A stretch of DNA of 29,620 bases, from NCBI GenBank assembly GCA_964394145.1, contig CAYMVL010000014.1, positions 1 to 29,620 of the forward strand. The letters run 5' to 3'. The stretch is from JAFGBN01 sp964394145. GTDB taxonomy: Bacteria; Chloroflexota; Dehalococcoidia; GIF9; AB-539-J10. Position numbers and translations under genes: made by a program. The notes beneath the pieces are model-generated. The model did not search any database. It was not told the DNA's origin and saw only the letters and a list, made by a program, of their open reading frames with translations. This document shows positions 1-7,703 of the stretch, piece after piece. How positions within the stretch are numbered: position 1 is the first letter of the stretch; every line of letters starts with the position of its first letter.

Positions 1-54
1 CTAAATCATCCCTGGCGAAGATCCTTCAAAATATATGTCGATGAGAGGGGGTGA
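1..54 (+). CDS. C-terminal end of a transposase (partial)
   Basis: The first frame is open from base 1 to a TGA at 52-54 and reads LNHPWRRSFKIYVDERG. The HPWR(R/K)xF ending resembles, from memory, the C-terminus of DDE integrase-core transposases of the ISNCY/IS481 kind. The stop is directly followed by a repeated terminal motif (53-93), as expected when a transposase gene runs almost to the end of its element. Only 17 codons are visible, so the family assignment is tentative and the body of the gene lies outside the window. Confidence 0.4.
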   Translation, partial: LNHPWRRSFKIYVDERG

Positions 55-93
55 CATTTTCGCTTAACAATTAGAGGACATTTTCCCTTGACA
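40..93. mobile_element. Right end of an insertion sequence
   Basis: The nonamer GACATTTTC occurs at 53-61 and again at 77-85, 24 bases apart. The block ends in TTGACA (88-93), so read inward from the tip the element would begin TGTCAAGGGAAAATGTC. Repeated short motifs inside the terminus are typical of transposase-binding ends. No target-site duplication can be checked because the other end is outside the window. The terminal TTGACA could act as an outward -35, but the neighbouring gene points the other way. Confidence 0.45.
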
Positions 94-201
94 GCAACAC
101 AGTCTAGATAAGAATTGTCGATGTTATAGGATTTCCGATTTTTAACTATCTCCCCTTACATATCCTTGAAATCTCATTTGATGACACCTGGCTAAATTAC
201 A

Positions 202-1710
202 CTATTCGTATGGGTAATTGGCTGACTTCATGCTTGTGCTATATGTTGCTATTTCCTCCTGTGACATCAGGCCTCTCTCCTTATAGTACTTCCTGGCTTC
301 TTCTAATATTCTCTCTATATCCTCCTCCTGACCGGGAGTTAAGGGGGTTGGCTTGTGTGTTGCCAGTATCTCTTTCATTCTCTCCCCGGCATAATCGAGG
401 CTGCTCTTCTTTCCGGCCTTCATCCATTCAGGGTAAGTTAATCTATCAGCCGACTTCGGCACAAACTGTTCCAGTTTCCACCATTTTCTAGTGTGTCCTT
501 TGTTCAGGAAATGGCCTGGAATCGGTCCAACCTCCTCTATAAGATCCACTGCTAATGTCTCATCGTTTACTTCAACACCTTCCAGGAAACGTCCCACCAT
601 GCCGGCTAAATCGTCATCCAGAATAGCCTGCAGTGGGTGGTGTGTAAGTTCGCCATGCACACTGCCATGCAGCAGCAGCGTGTTTGCTCCAGACAAGCCA
701 GCGACTAAGACACGGAAGGCTTTCTCATAGCCACATTGATAATCCGGCATCTTCGAGTTGGGATAGCAGGTAGCATTATCTATAGGAACTCCGTATTTTT
801 GAAACACCTGGTTAGACGCCGCATTATGTAAGCCAGCTTCTATGCTGCCAAATCCAGGGGCCCCGGTGTTCATATTCATCGGAGAGGAAAAATCCTTAAC
901 CAGCACTCTCGTTCCTGGATTTATCAACTGTGCTAACACCAGTCCCGCTATAACTTCGACATTGTTAGCAATTGTCCCTCCAGCAATCGTGGCCGGCGCA
1001 GTTCCACCCATCACCTGACCGCTAATTACGCGGATAGGCAACCCAGCTTCAGCAAACCTGAATGTGGATTCGACAGCGTCCCGATAAACTGTTAAAGGGG
1101 GCGCCCAGGCACAGGTGCCCAATATCTCTATCCCCACTGCTTGGGCCATTTTTATAGCAAATATTTCGGAGTCATTGGAAAAACCGACACATTGGAACTT
1201 GGTCGAGTTTCTTATCCTGGCGGCAAGGCTTTCCAGCATAGCCATGCAGGGGGGGATGCCCTCAAATCCAAAGTATGGCGTGTAGGGAGAGAAAAAATGA
1301 ACGGTGGGCAATGCATCCAGTACAGTTACAGCATCATAATTCTCTTTCCTCGTTGCCGCTCGAGGCTCCCAGGTATCCAAATCCACGGTCTGTGTGCCAG
1401 GCGCTACGGCGAGACAAAGAGTATTACCTCCTACCATCAGGCTATTTTTGCCATCCCTTGCCTGGGCAGGAAAGCTGCTAGGAGCCTTGCGTAGGCACTC
1501 CTCAACTAAAGCCGGTGGAATCCTCACTCTCATTTCATCGTAATCCACTCTGCAACCATTCTTCTCAAAAAGCTCCAATGCTCTTTTGTGCTCCACCCTC
1601 ACCCCGGTTACCCACAGAACCTCCAGAGTCCCTCTATGAATAGCCTCAACCTCCTCCTCAGTCAATATCTGTAAGGGCTTGAAATTGCGCCTAAATCCTT
1701 TCAGAGCCAT
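202..1710 (-). CDS. MttB-family corrinoid-dependent methyltransferase (non-pyrrolysine)
   Basis: A 502-residue protein of the trimethylamine methyltransferase family (COG5598). These enzymes move a methyl group from a methylated amine or related compound to the cobalt of a partner corrinoid protein. The family look is clear from the N-terminal LTEEEVEAIHRGTLEVL segment, the glycine-rich GQVMGGTAPATIAG (231-244) and the conserved NSKMPDYQCGYEKAF region (about 318-332). No in-frame amber codon interrupts the frame, so this is the pyrrolysine-free branch that includes the glycine betaine enzyme MtgB; the substrate here is unknown. The ATG is preceded by AAAGGAG. It lies 12 bases after the corrinoid protein gene, which is its probable partner, and is the last gene of the minus-strand series. 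Length is normal for the family. Confidence 0.85.
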   Translation of the reverse strand: MALKGFRRNFKPLQILTEEEVEAIHRGTLEVLWVTGVRVEHKRALELFEKNGCRVDYDEMRVRIPPALVEECLRKAPSSFPAQARDGKNSLMVGGNTLCLAVAPGTQTVDLDTWEPRAATRKENYDAVTVLDALPTVHFFSPYTPYFGFEGIPPCMAMLESLAARIRNSTKFQCVGFSNDSEIFAIKMAQAVGIEILGTCAWAPPLTVYRDAVESTFRFAEAGLPIRVISGQVMGGTAPATIAGGTIANNVEVIAGLVLAQLINPGTRVLVKDFSSPMNMNTGAPGFGSIEAGLHNAASNQVFQKYGVPIDNATCYPNSKMPDYQCGYEKAFRVLVAGLSGANTLLLHGSVHGELTHHPLQAILDDDLAGMVGRFLEGVEVNDETLAVDLIEEVGPIPGHFLNKGHTRKWWKLEQFVPKSADRLTYPEWMKAGKKSSLDYAGERMKEILATHKPTPLTPGQEEDIERILEEARKYYKERGLMSQEEIATYSTSMKSANYPYE

Positions 1711-1722
1711 TTTTTTCTCCTT

Positions 1723-2367
1723 TCATCTCCCGGTCAATTTCCTGGCCAGTTTCACCGCTCCAGGTGCTGTAGGGTCATATCCATCTGCTCCAATGCTATC
1801 GGCAAATTCCTGAGTTATAGCCCCTCCACCTACCATTACCTTCACTTTATCCCTCAGACCTTCTTTCTTGAGAGTCTCGATAACCTTTCTCTGCTCGGGA
1901 GCGGTCATAGTCAACAGGGCAGACATTGCCAGAATATCTGGTTTGTACTTCTTAACTCCCTGTACAAACTGCTCGGCTGTGACATTGATACCTACATCAT
2001 ACACCTGAAACCCATCGGCGGTGAGCAGCGTGGCCACCATAGTTTTTCCTATGGTATGGATATCGCCATAAACCGTTCCTATCACAACGCTGCCCAGGCT
2101 TTCCCTGCTGGTACCTAGCCTCTTTATCTCTTCTTCTATTATAGGTGTAGCAGCCGACATAGCATCTGCGGCACCAACTAAATCGGGAAGAAAGAGCTCT
2201 CCTTTACCAAAACCATCGCCAACTTGTCTTATAGCTACTGTCATAGCATCCAGTGCCTTAATAGGATCTATCTTTTCCTGCACTGCTTTTCTAGCTAAGC
2301 TTGCCGCTCCTTCACTATCGTATTCTACGATAGCTTTCTTTAGCTCCTCGAGAACTTCGATACTCAT
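1723..2367 (-). CDS. Methyltransferase corrinoid protein 1 (MtbC/MttC type)
   Basis: Methyl-carrying B12 protein of 214 residues. It has an N-terminal helical cap domain (about 1-85, with the GELFLPDLVGAADAM segment) and a C-terminal Rossmann-like B12-binding domain. The lower cobalt ligand motif DxHxxG is present as GDIHTIGK, with His104. Such proteins accept a methyl group from a substrate-specific methyltransferase and hand it to a methyl-cobalamin:THF methyltransferase. The start is the ATG at 2367 because GAAGGAGGA lies just before it; a longer reading from a TTG at 2385 would place that ribosome site inside the gene. It sits directly before the MttB-like gene, forming the usual B/C pair. 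Confidence 0.9.
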   Translation of the reverse strand: MSIEVLEELKKAIVEYDSEGAASLARKAVQEKIDPIKALDAMTVAIRQVGDGFGKGELFLPDLVGAADAMSAATPIIEEEIKRLGTSRESLGSVVIGTVYGDIHTIGKTMVATLLTADGFQVYDVGINVTAEQFVQGVKKYKPDILAMSALLTMTAPEQRKVIETLKKEGLRDKVKVMVGGGAITQEFADSIGADGYDPTAPGAVKLARKLTGR

Positions 2368-2484
2368 ATGTCCTCCTTCTGTCAATATTTCTCAGGGCAG
2401 TGCCTCCATCACATCCAGCAAAAACTATACCTCTCCCATTATAGCTCCCCCCAAACATTAGCAACAACCTATCATCCCTCGGCA

Positions 2485-3738
2485 TTAACCGAGATAGACC
2501 TTTCCCTCAGGGTCGAAGCGCATTTCATAAGCTTTCTGTTCAACTTCCCAATCAGGTTTGGCTTCAAGCTCAGAGAGAAGGGATTGAGAGATGTACAGTT
2601 TATCCAGATGCAGGGTATTCTTTATTTTAACCACTCGAGCCTGCTGAGGTTCCACAGCGCCGATGGTTTGGAAAGCCCACTCTATGGCTTCCTTATCTGT
2701 TTCGGCCACCGCGGGAAGACGGGCTTTCTCAGGAGTCATGGCTGTAAAGCAGTTAATATAGGTCACACGGTAGTCGATTTTATTTACCAACCGACGAGTG
2801 ATGAAATCGGCAAGTCCAACCCCTACAGCGCTGCCACAGGTTTCCTGTGTTAGGTCGAGAACCACTATTCTGGTGATGCGAGGCGATTCTGGCTCGGGCC
2901 CGCCAATAAACATAATCCGACCAATGACGTTGGTATCAATCCCTGTTCCGCTTATCTCCTTTCCCATCTCATCCACAATCAAGATATCCAGCTTACAAAA
3001 GGGAAGAGTGGCTAGAAACTTCCTGGCCTCCTTGAGAAGAGCCTTTTCGGTTTCTTCAAATGAATCCGGCTCTAATACAACCGCTCTGGCGGTTTCACCA
3101 TGGGTGTTCTCCACAACTGCCAGCCCAAAGAGTATAGCTGTCGACTTCAATATTTCTCGGGCAATGGAGGGGATAACACTCTGGTAGCCATATTGCACGG
3201 CGTATTTGTGAGCGGTAAGAGCTCCTCTATGCTTTCCCAACCCGATGGTCATCATCTTCATCAAACCACTTTCAATATCACCCGTGTATTCTGTATGTGG
3301 CTTAACTCTGTTGAGCACTACGATTCCATCGGCACTGGCAGCCGCCTTATCTATATAAACGGGAATCCCCTCCTGAGTGTGTCCTAGCTTCACCACATCC
3401 ATTTGGGAAATAATAGGGCAGCCCACAGCCTCTTCAGTCACCCCCAGAGCTGTCAATACCTCGAGTTGACCCTCGGGTGTAGCTCCACCATGGCTTCCCA
3501 TACAGGGGATAAGGAAAGGTTGCGCCCCATACTTCTTCAACTCGGAAACCACTGTGGCTAAGATGAGCACGTTGTTAGTTATTCCCCTACTCCCTGCCAT
3601 GACAGCTAACCGCATCCCGGGTTGAATTTTACGCTGAAGGTTCAACCTTCTCATCTCGCTGGCAATTACCCCAGGAACATCCTTTATTCTAGGGGTCTCC
3701 ACCTTTCTCCTGGCAAGAAACATCTTGGGGAAACTCAT
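2485..3738 (-). CDS. LarA-like (lactate racemase/DUF2088) nickel-pincer-type protein
   Basis: A 417-residue protein of the LarA superfamily. Recognisable segments are GSHGGAT (81-87), the long block around NRVKPHTEYTGDIESG (143-158) leading into MKMMTIGLGKHRGA, and a histidine at 178. LarA itself racemises lactate with a nickel-pincer nucleotide bound to a lysine. Many relatives act as racemases or epimerases on other 2-hydroxy acids, so the reaction here is open. Its position between a URO-D type methyltransferase and a corrinoid/MttB pair suggests that it prepares or isomerises the substrate of methyl-group metabolism; that is inference. The cofactor genes larB, larC and larE are not in the window. 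There is a 117-base gap to the next gene. Confidence 0.75.
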   Translation of the reverse strand: MSFPKMFLARRKVETPRIKDVPGVIASEMRRLNLQRKIQPGMRLAVMAGSRGITNNVLILATVVSELKKYGAQPFLIPCMGSHGGATPEGQLEVLTALGVTEEAVGCPIISQMDVVKLGHTQEGIPVYIDKAAASADGIVVLNRVKPHTEYTGDIESGLMKMMTIGLGKHRGALTAHKYAVQYGYQSVIPSIAREILKSTAILFGLAVVENTHGETARAVVLEPDSFEETEKALLKEARKFLATLPFCKLDILIVDEMGKEISGTGIDTNVIGRIMFIGGPEPESPRITRIVVLDLTQETCGSAVGVGLADFITRRLVNKIDYRVTYINCFTAMTPEKARLPAVAETDKEAIEWAFQTIGAVEPQQARVVKIKNTLHLDKLYISQSLLSELEAKPDWEVEQKAYEMRFDPEGKVYLG

Positions 3739-3913
3739 GAAAGATAGCCCCCTATCACCTTTCCAACGCTATGAACACACATGTCTGGCAATATCCGCCT
3801 GTTCTATTCCTACGCTACTGGCGTTATCAAATGCCGGGAGCACCAAGGATAGCATTACTCACCGATATATATGACCATTGGCTTCGCCTGTAAGCCAAAT
3901 CAGAAGGCCGAGA

Positions 3914-5032
3914 TTAAATTTTGATGGGCAGGTTGCCATATTTATCTATGAGCTCTACCACCCTACCCACACGCTCTATAATGCCATCGAAAGGCAGGTT
4001 GTCACCCATCCCTACAATGAATCTGTAGCCCGGCGCTATTTCCTTAAGCAAGTTAATAACGCAGTCATCAAACTCCTCATCAGTGTATGTGGGTTCGAAT
4101 AGTATTGCTGGTATCCCACCCCAGATGGTAGCTTTATCATCCAAAGCCTTTCTAAACTCCGCAGTGGTAACTTTGGTCATAGGAGCCGGAGTCCAGGCCT
4201 CCCAGACATCGACGTGACAGTCTAGAAAGAATGGAATTAGCCTCTTGTTTTCTCCATCGACGTGAATCATCGCTAACTTTCCGTGAGAATGGAGAAAATC
4301 GGTTACTTCCTGGAACCAGGGAGTGAAATATTTCTTGAATACTGGCGTGTGAATATCATCGCTCCAATTGGCGCATATATTGAAAATTTCCAGGTCTGAC
4401 TTGACCGCTATCTGGAATTTTTTTCTCGCCAGATTCTTCATAACTTCCAACAATTCCTCCACCTTTGCCGGGCGATCCATAAGCTCATTATAGAAAAGTT
4501 CATAGCCCATGATTTCTCGCATGAGGCGCTGCGCCGGACACCAGAGCCCCAATCCCGTCATGATGATACCATCCTCCCCCATTTCGTCGTGAACCTTATT
4601 AAATTCGGCAAAATTGTCAACCGGGATGGTATGCTCCAGAACATACTTAACTATGGGGTAATCTTTCTCGCTTTTAAAAACCTTCTCCCACTCATAGCCA
4701 ATCCAAGGGCCCTCGGAGCGGTTAAACAGCATCGACTTATGGACTGAGCCCAGGGGGGTCCTGAACTCTGTTTTTACATACGGCGGTTCGTCCTTTTCAA
4801 TTACCTCCATATCCTGGTATTCTTCATTGACCACCGACCAGAAACGGTACTGCGCCCCAGCACCTTGGTCACGTATGATATCCGTCTGCTTCCAGCCTTT
4901 ATACTTCTCCGGGAGGGTATCATGGGCTGAGTTGTAGTTATACCACACATCTATACGTGCCCCGAAAGGGACTTTATCTAAACGTTCTCCCCTGGCTGCA
5001 GCCAGGATGCTTTGCTTCTTAGTCAATGCCAT
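3914..5032 (-). CDS. URO-D family corrinoid methyltransferase (MtaA/CmuA-like)
   Basis: A 372-residue protein of the uroporphyrinogen decarboxylase superfamily (COG0407). Its methyltransferase members move methyl groups to or from corrinoid proteins. The N-terminus TKKQSILAAARGERLDKVPFGARID is typical. Where the classical zinc enzymes such as MtaA have His-x-Cys, this protein reads MIHVDG (His257), with another Cys at 272 (DCHVDVWEAW). It may therefore bind metal differently, or be one of the uncharacterised O-demethylase-like members. The ATG follows the stop codon of the upstream corrinoid gene without a gap, and its GGAGG lies inside that gene, so the two are translationally coupled and probably partners. 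The substrate cannot be read from the sequence. Confidence 0.8.
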   Translation of the reverse strand: MALTKKQSILAAARGERLDKVPFGARIDVWYNYNSAHDTLPEKYKGWKQTDIIRDQGAGAQYRFWSVVNEEYQDMEVIEKDEPPYVKTEFRTPLGSVHKSMLFNRSEGPWIGYEWEKVFKSEKDYPIVKYVLEHTIPVDNFAEFNKVHDEMGEDGIIMTGLGLWCPAQRLMREIMGYELFYNELMDRPAKVEELLEVMKNLARKKFQIAVKSDLEIFNICANWSDDIHTPVFKKYFTPWFQEVTDFLHSHGKLAMIHVDGENKRLIPFFLDCHVDVWEAWTPAPMTKVTTAEFRKALDDKATIWGGIPAILFEPTYTDEEFDDCVINLLKEIAPGYRFIVGMGDNLPFDGIIERVGRVVELIDKYGNLPIKI

Positions 5033-5677
5033 TTACTTTGCCTCCTTTTTAATCAGTTCCTTACATATAGTGGCGGTCTTGCCAGCATCATCTCCATAGG
5101 CATCAGCACCAACAATATCAGCATATTTCTGTGTTACCGACGCTCCACCCACTATTACCTTAACATCAGAACGTAAGCCAGCCGCCTCCAATGCTTGTAT
5201 AATAGTGCCAAGGGATGGCATAGTGGTGGTAAGTAAGGCGCTGAGGCCCAGTATATCTGGCTTTATCTCGCGCACAGTATCAACAAATTTCTCATCGGGC
5301 ACATCCACTCCCAGGTCAATAATTTCGAAGCCGACGCCCTTCAGAAACATACCCACGATGTTCTTTCCAATATCATGTACATCCCCCTTAACTGTGCCAA
5401 GGACGATCCTGCCCAGCGTTGCCATACCAGTTTTGGCGATTAGAGGTTTAAGCACCTCCATGGCATTAGTCATAGCCCGGGCTGACATAAGCATATCGGG
5501 CAAGAAGTACTCTCCACTGGAGTACCTCTCACCAACTACATCCATTGCAGCTTGAAGCCCCTGAGCAATAATATCCCCGGGCTTTGCTCCGGCATCAAGC
5601 GCCGCAGCGGTCAATTGGGCAGTTTCATCATAGTGACCCTCTATAACTGCCTGAGATAAAGGGGAAAAATCAACCAT
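5033..5677 (-). CDS. Methyltransferase corrinoid protein 2 (MtaC/MtbC type)
   Basis: A 214-residue B12-binding methyl carrier. The cap domain has the motif SSGEYFLPDMLMSARAM (53-69). The cobalt-ligand motif is GDVHDIGKNI with His101, followed by the usual GFEIIDLGVDVP segment. The ATG is preceded by AGGAGG at good distance. It is distinct from corrinoid protein 1, so the locus carries two carriers, each beside a different methyltransferase type. The stop codon abuts the start of the URO-D type gene. Confidence 0.9.
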   Translation of the reverse strand: MVDFSPLSQAVIEGHYDETAQLTAAALDAGAKPGDIIAQGLQAAMDVVGERYSSGEYFLPDMLMSARAMTNAMEVLKPLIAKTGMATLGRIVLGTVKGDVHDIGKNIVGMFLKGVGFEIIDLGVDVPDEKFVDTVREIKPDILGLSALLTTTMPSLGTIIQALEAAGLRSDVKVIVGGASVTQKYADIVGADAYGDDAGKTATICKELIKKEAK

Positions 5678-5713
5678 CTTATCAAACCTCCTATTATTTT
5701 ATTTAATTACCAT

Positions 5714-5743
5714 TTATAACACATCTTCTTATAACACATCTTC
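5714..5743. repeat. 15-bp perfect tandem duplication
   Basis: TTATAACACATCTTC occurs twice in direct succession in the AT-rich gap between dctM and corrinoid protein 2. It may be a replication slippage product; no function is evident. Confidence 0.7.
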
Positions 5744-5785
5744 CCTTTTCATTCCAGCAAAAGCGAAAACGGTTTTTCTCCATCT

Positions 5786-7114
5786 CTATACACCAAACAT
5801 TTTGCCTGGAAGCCACAAAGCTATTTGTGGGAACATGATGACTATCATCAGACCAATCCACTGAAGGACCACAAAGGGGTAGACGCCCCGATATATGTCA
5901 CCCATGGTTACCTCCGGTGGGGCAACTCCCCTCAAGTAGAAAATGGCATAAGCAAAAGGTGGCGTGATGTTGGCCATCTGCAAATTCATAATGACCAGCA
6001 GGGAAAACCATATCAGGTCAAAACCCAGTGCACCAGCTATAGGAGTGAAAAGTGGTCCGATGATGAGGATTATAGCAAAGTAGTCGATGAACATGCCCAG
6101 AATGAAGATAATGAACATCATCACCAACAGAATCCCCATCTTGCCAAAGGGCAGCCCCAGTAGAAGCCCGCTTATAAACTTCCCACCCCCGAGAGTCATA
6201 AAGGTAGATGTAAACATGCTAGCCCCGACCACCACAATCATGACCATGCTGGTGATTTTAAGCGTCTGGTAGGTGGCGTACTTAAGGTTCTGCCAGTTAA
6301 ACTTGCGGTAGGCTATAGCTAACAGTGTGGCGGCGAGGGCGCCCGTGGCAGCCGCCTCAGTGGGAGTCGCTACTCCCAGGAAAATCAGCCCCAAAACGGC
6401 AATAATAAGGGCCAGAACTGGAACCATCCCGGTAAGTGTCAAGGTAAACTTCTGGCGCCCAGAAACAGCTTTTCGTTCCGCCTCGGGCATTGCTGCTCCC
6501 ATCTCGGGCTGGAGAAAGCATCTGATGATTACATAGGCTATGTACAGCGCGGAAAGGACCAAGCCGGGCAAAAAAGCGGCAAAAAACAGTTTGGCCACCG
6601 ATATGTTTGCCGTGGGGCCATAGATAACGATGGCGATACTGGGAGGAATAAGCAGGCCCAGGGTGCCCCCGGCGAGGACAGTTCCCGAGGCTAATGCCTT
6701 ATTATAGCCTCGTTTGAGCATTGTCGGGAGGGCAAGAAGCCCCATGCTTGTCACTGTAGCACCCACTATGCCAGTAGTTGCGGCAAACATAGTGCAGATG
6801 ACAATGGTGCCAATAGCCAGCCCCCCCCTTAACCCACCAAACAACAGATGCGCTACGTGAAACAGTCTATCAGCCAGTCCAGCACGTTCCAGTATTACCG
6901 CCATGAACACAAACAGGGGAACGGCGGCGTAAACATAGCCTTTTATCACCTGAAAGGTAATAAAAAAGAGCGCCGGCAGAGTACTCATTCCCGTGAATAT
7001 AAACCCGAATATAAGGGCTAGGCTCCCGAGGACAAAAGCAATGGGATACCCTGAGAAGGCACCGATGAGGACACCAACAAACATCAGGATAGGGACAATG
7101 GTTCCTATTTCCAT
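5786..7114 (-). CDS. dctM: TRAP transporter large permease (DctM)
   Basis: A 442-residue, very hydrophobic protein with about twelve membrane segments, the size and composition of the TRAP large subunit. Family segments are the start MEIGTIVPILMFVGVLIGAFSGYPIAFVLG region, the glycine-rich GTVLAGGTLGLLIPPSIAIVIYG stretch and the ITPPFAYAIFYLRG segment near the C-terminus. It forms the sodium-driven transport channel in the inner membrane together with DctQ. Its start overlaps the end of dctQ by 10 bases, indicating coupled translation. Confidence 0.95.
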   Translation of the reverse strand: MEIGTIVPILMFVGVLIGAFSGYPIAFVLGSLALIFGFIFTGMSTLPALFFITFQVIKGYVYAAVPLFVFMAVILERAGLADRLFHVAHLLFGGLRGGLAIGTIVICTMFAATTGIVGATVTSMGLLALPTMLKRGYNKALASGTVLAGGTLGLLIPPSIAIVIYGPTANISVAKLFFAAFLPGLVLSALYIAYVIIRCFLQPEMGAAMPEAERKAVSGRQKFTLTLTGMVPVLALIIAVLGLIFLGVATPTEAAATGALAATLLAIAYRKFNWQNLKYATYQTLKITSMVMIVVVGASMFTSTFMTLGGGKFISGLLLGLPFGKMGILLVMMFIIFILGMFIDYFAIILIIGPLFTPIAGALGFDLIWFSLLVIMNLQMANITPPFAYAIFYLRGVAPPEVTMGDIYRGVYPFVVLQWIGLMIVIMFPQIALWLPGKMFGV

Positions 7115-7629
7115 TGCAGTTGCCTCCCGGTGGCAAGGAAAAACACGTTACGAATCAATTCGGCTACCCCCTGAAACAGCAACATCAGGCAGGTCACCGG
7201 TATCACCGTCTTCAAGGGATATATGGGTATCCGTATAACGCTCTCCACCGCCTTTTCCCCCAACCGCCAGGAGGAGGGGACATGAATCAGGGAGAAGTAC
7301 AGGAGGCCGAGAAGCAGGGGGTAGAAAAATATCAAACTGAGGGATATGTCAGCGATGGCCTGCTTCCTTAAGGAAAGCTTCCGATAGAAGATATCTATGG
7401 ATACATTTCCTTTGATACGCAGGACATAAGCAACTCCCATCATGAACATAGCGTTGGCGCAGTAATAGACAAAATCATAAGTCCACAGTGGGGGATTATG
7501 AAAGATATACCTCATTAAGGTGGAGTAGACCATACCCACCATCAGGATGACGGTGAGCCAGGCAAAAACCTTTGCCACTCGCTCATTGAACACATCAACA
7601 CACTTCAAGTAGCACCTGAGAATTTTCAA
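7105..7629 (-). CDS. dctQ: TRAP transporter small permease (DctQ)
   Basis: A 174-residue membrane protein with four predicted membrane helices, matching the TRAP small subunit (DctQ family). The segment TLMRYIFHNPPLWTYDFVYY in the first half is characteristic. The start codon appears to be TTG, preceded by AAAGGAGA at five bases. It lies between dctP and dctM and helps anchor the large permease. Confidence 0.92.
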   Translation of the reverse strand: MKILRCYLKCVDVFNERVAKVFAWLTVILMVGMVYSTLMRYIFHNPPLWTYDFVYYCANAMFMMGVAYVLRIKGNVSIDIFYRKLSLRKQAIADISLSLIFFYPLLLGLLYFSLIHVPSSWRLGEKAVESVIRIPIYPLKTVIPVTCLMLLFQGVAELIRNVFFLATGRQLQWK

Positions 7630-7646
7630 TCAAGTCTCCTTTCGTG

Positions 7647-7681
7647 GCAACACCACCCCCATCTTTTGGGGGTGGTGTTGC
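7647..7681 (-). promoter_or_regulatory. Strong intercistronic hairpin between dctP and dctQ
   Basis: A perfect 14-bp stem, GCAACACCACCCCC (7647-7660) paired with GGGGGTGGTGTTGC (7668-7681), encloses a 7-base loop. On the transcribed minus strand no U-run follows, so it is more likely a 3' stabiliser or partial attenuator than a full terminator. It would let the binding protein mRNA accumulate above that of the permeases. Confidence 0.75.
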
Positions 7682-7703
7682 TTAACGCCTATTCCTGAAG
7701 TGC

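Noticed and set aside
202..1710. Pyrrolysine-containing MttB
   Set aside because: The frame has no internal amber codon, so it belongs to the pyrrolysine-free branch.
3880..3898. Terminator after the LarA-like gene (TGGCTT/AAGCCA hairpin)
   Set aside because: The 6-bp stem has no T run on either strand, and it lies in the gap before, not after, that gene on the minus strand.
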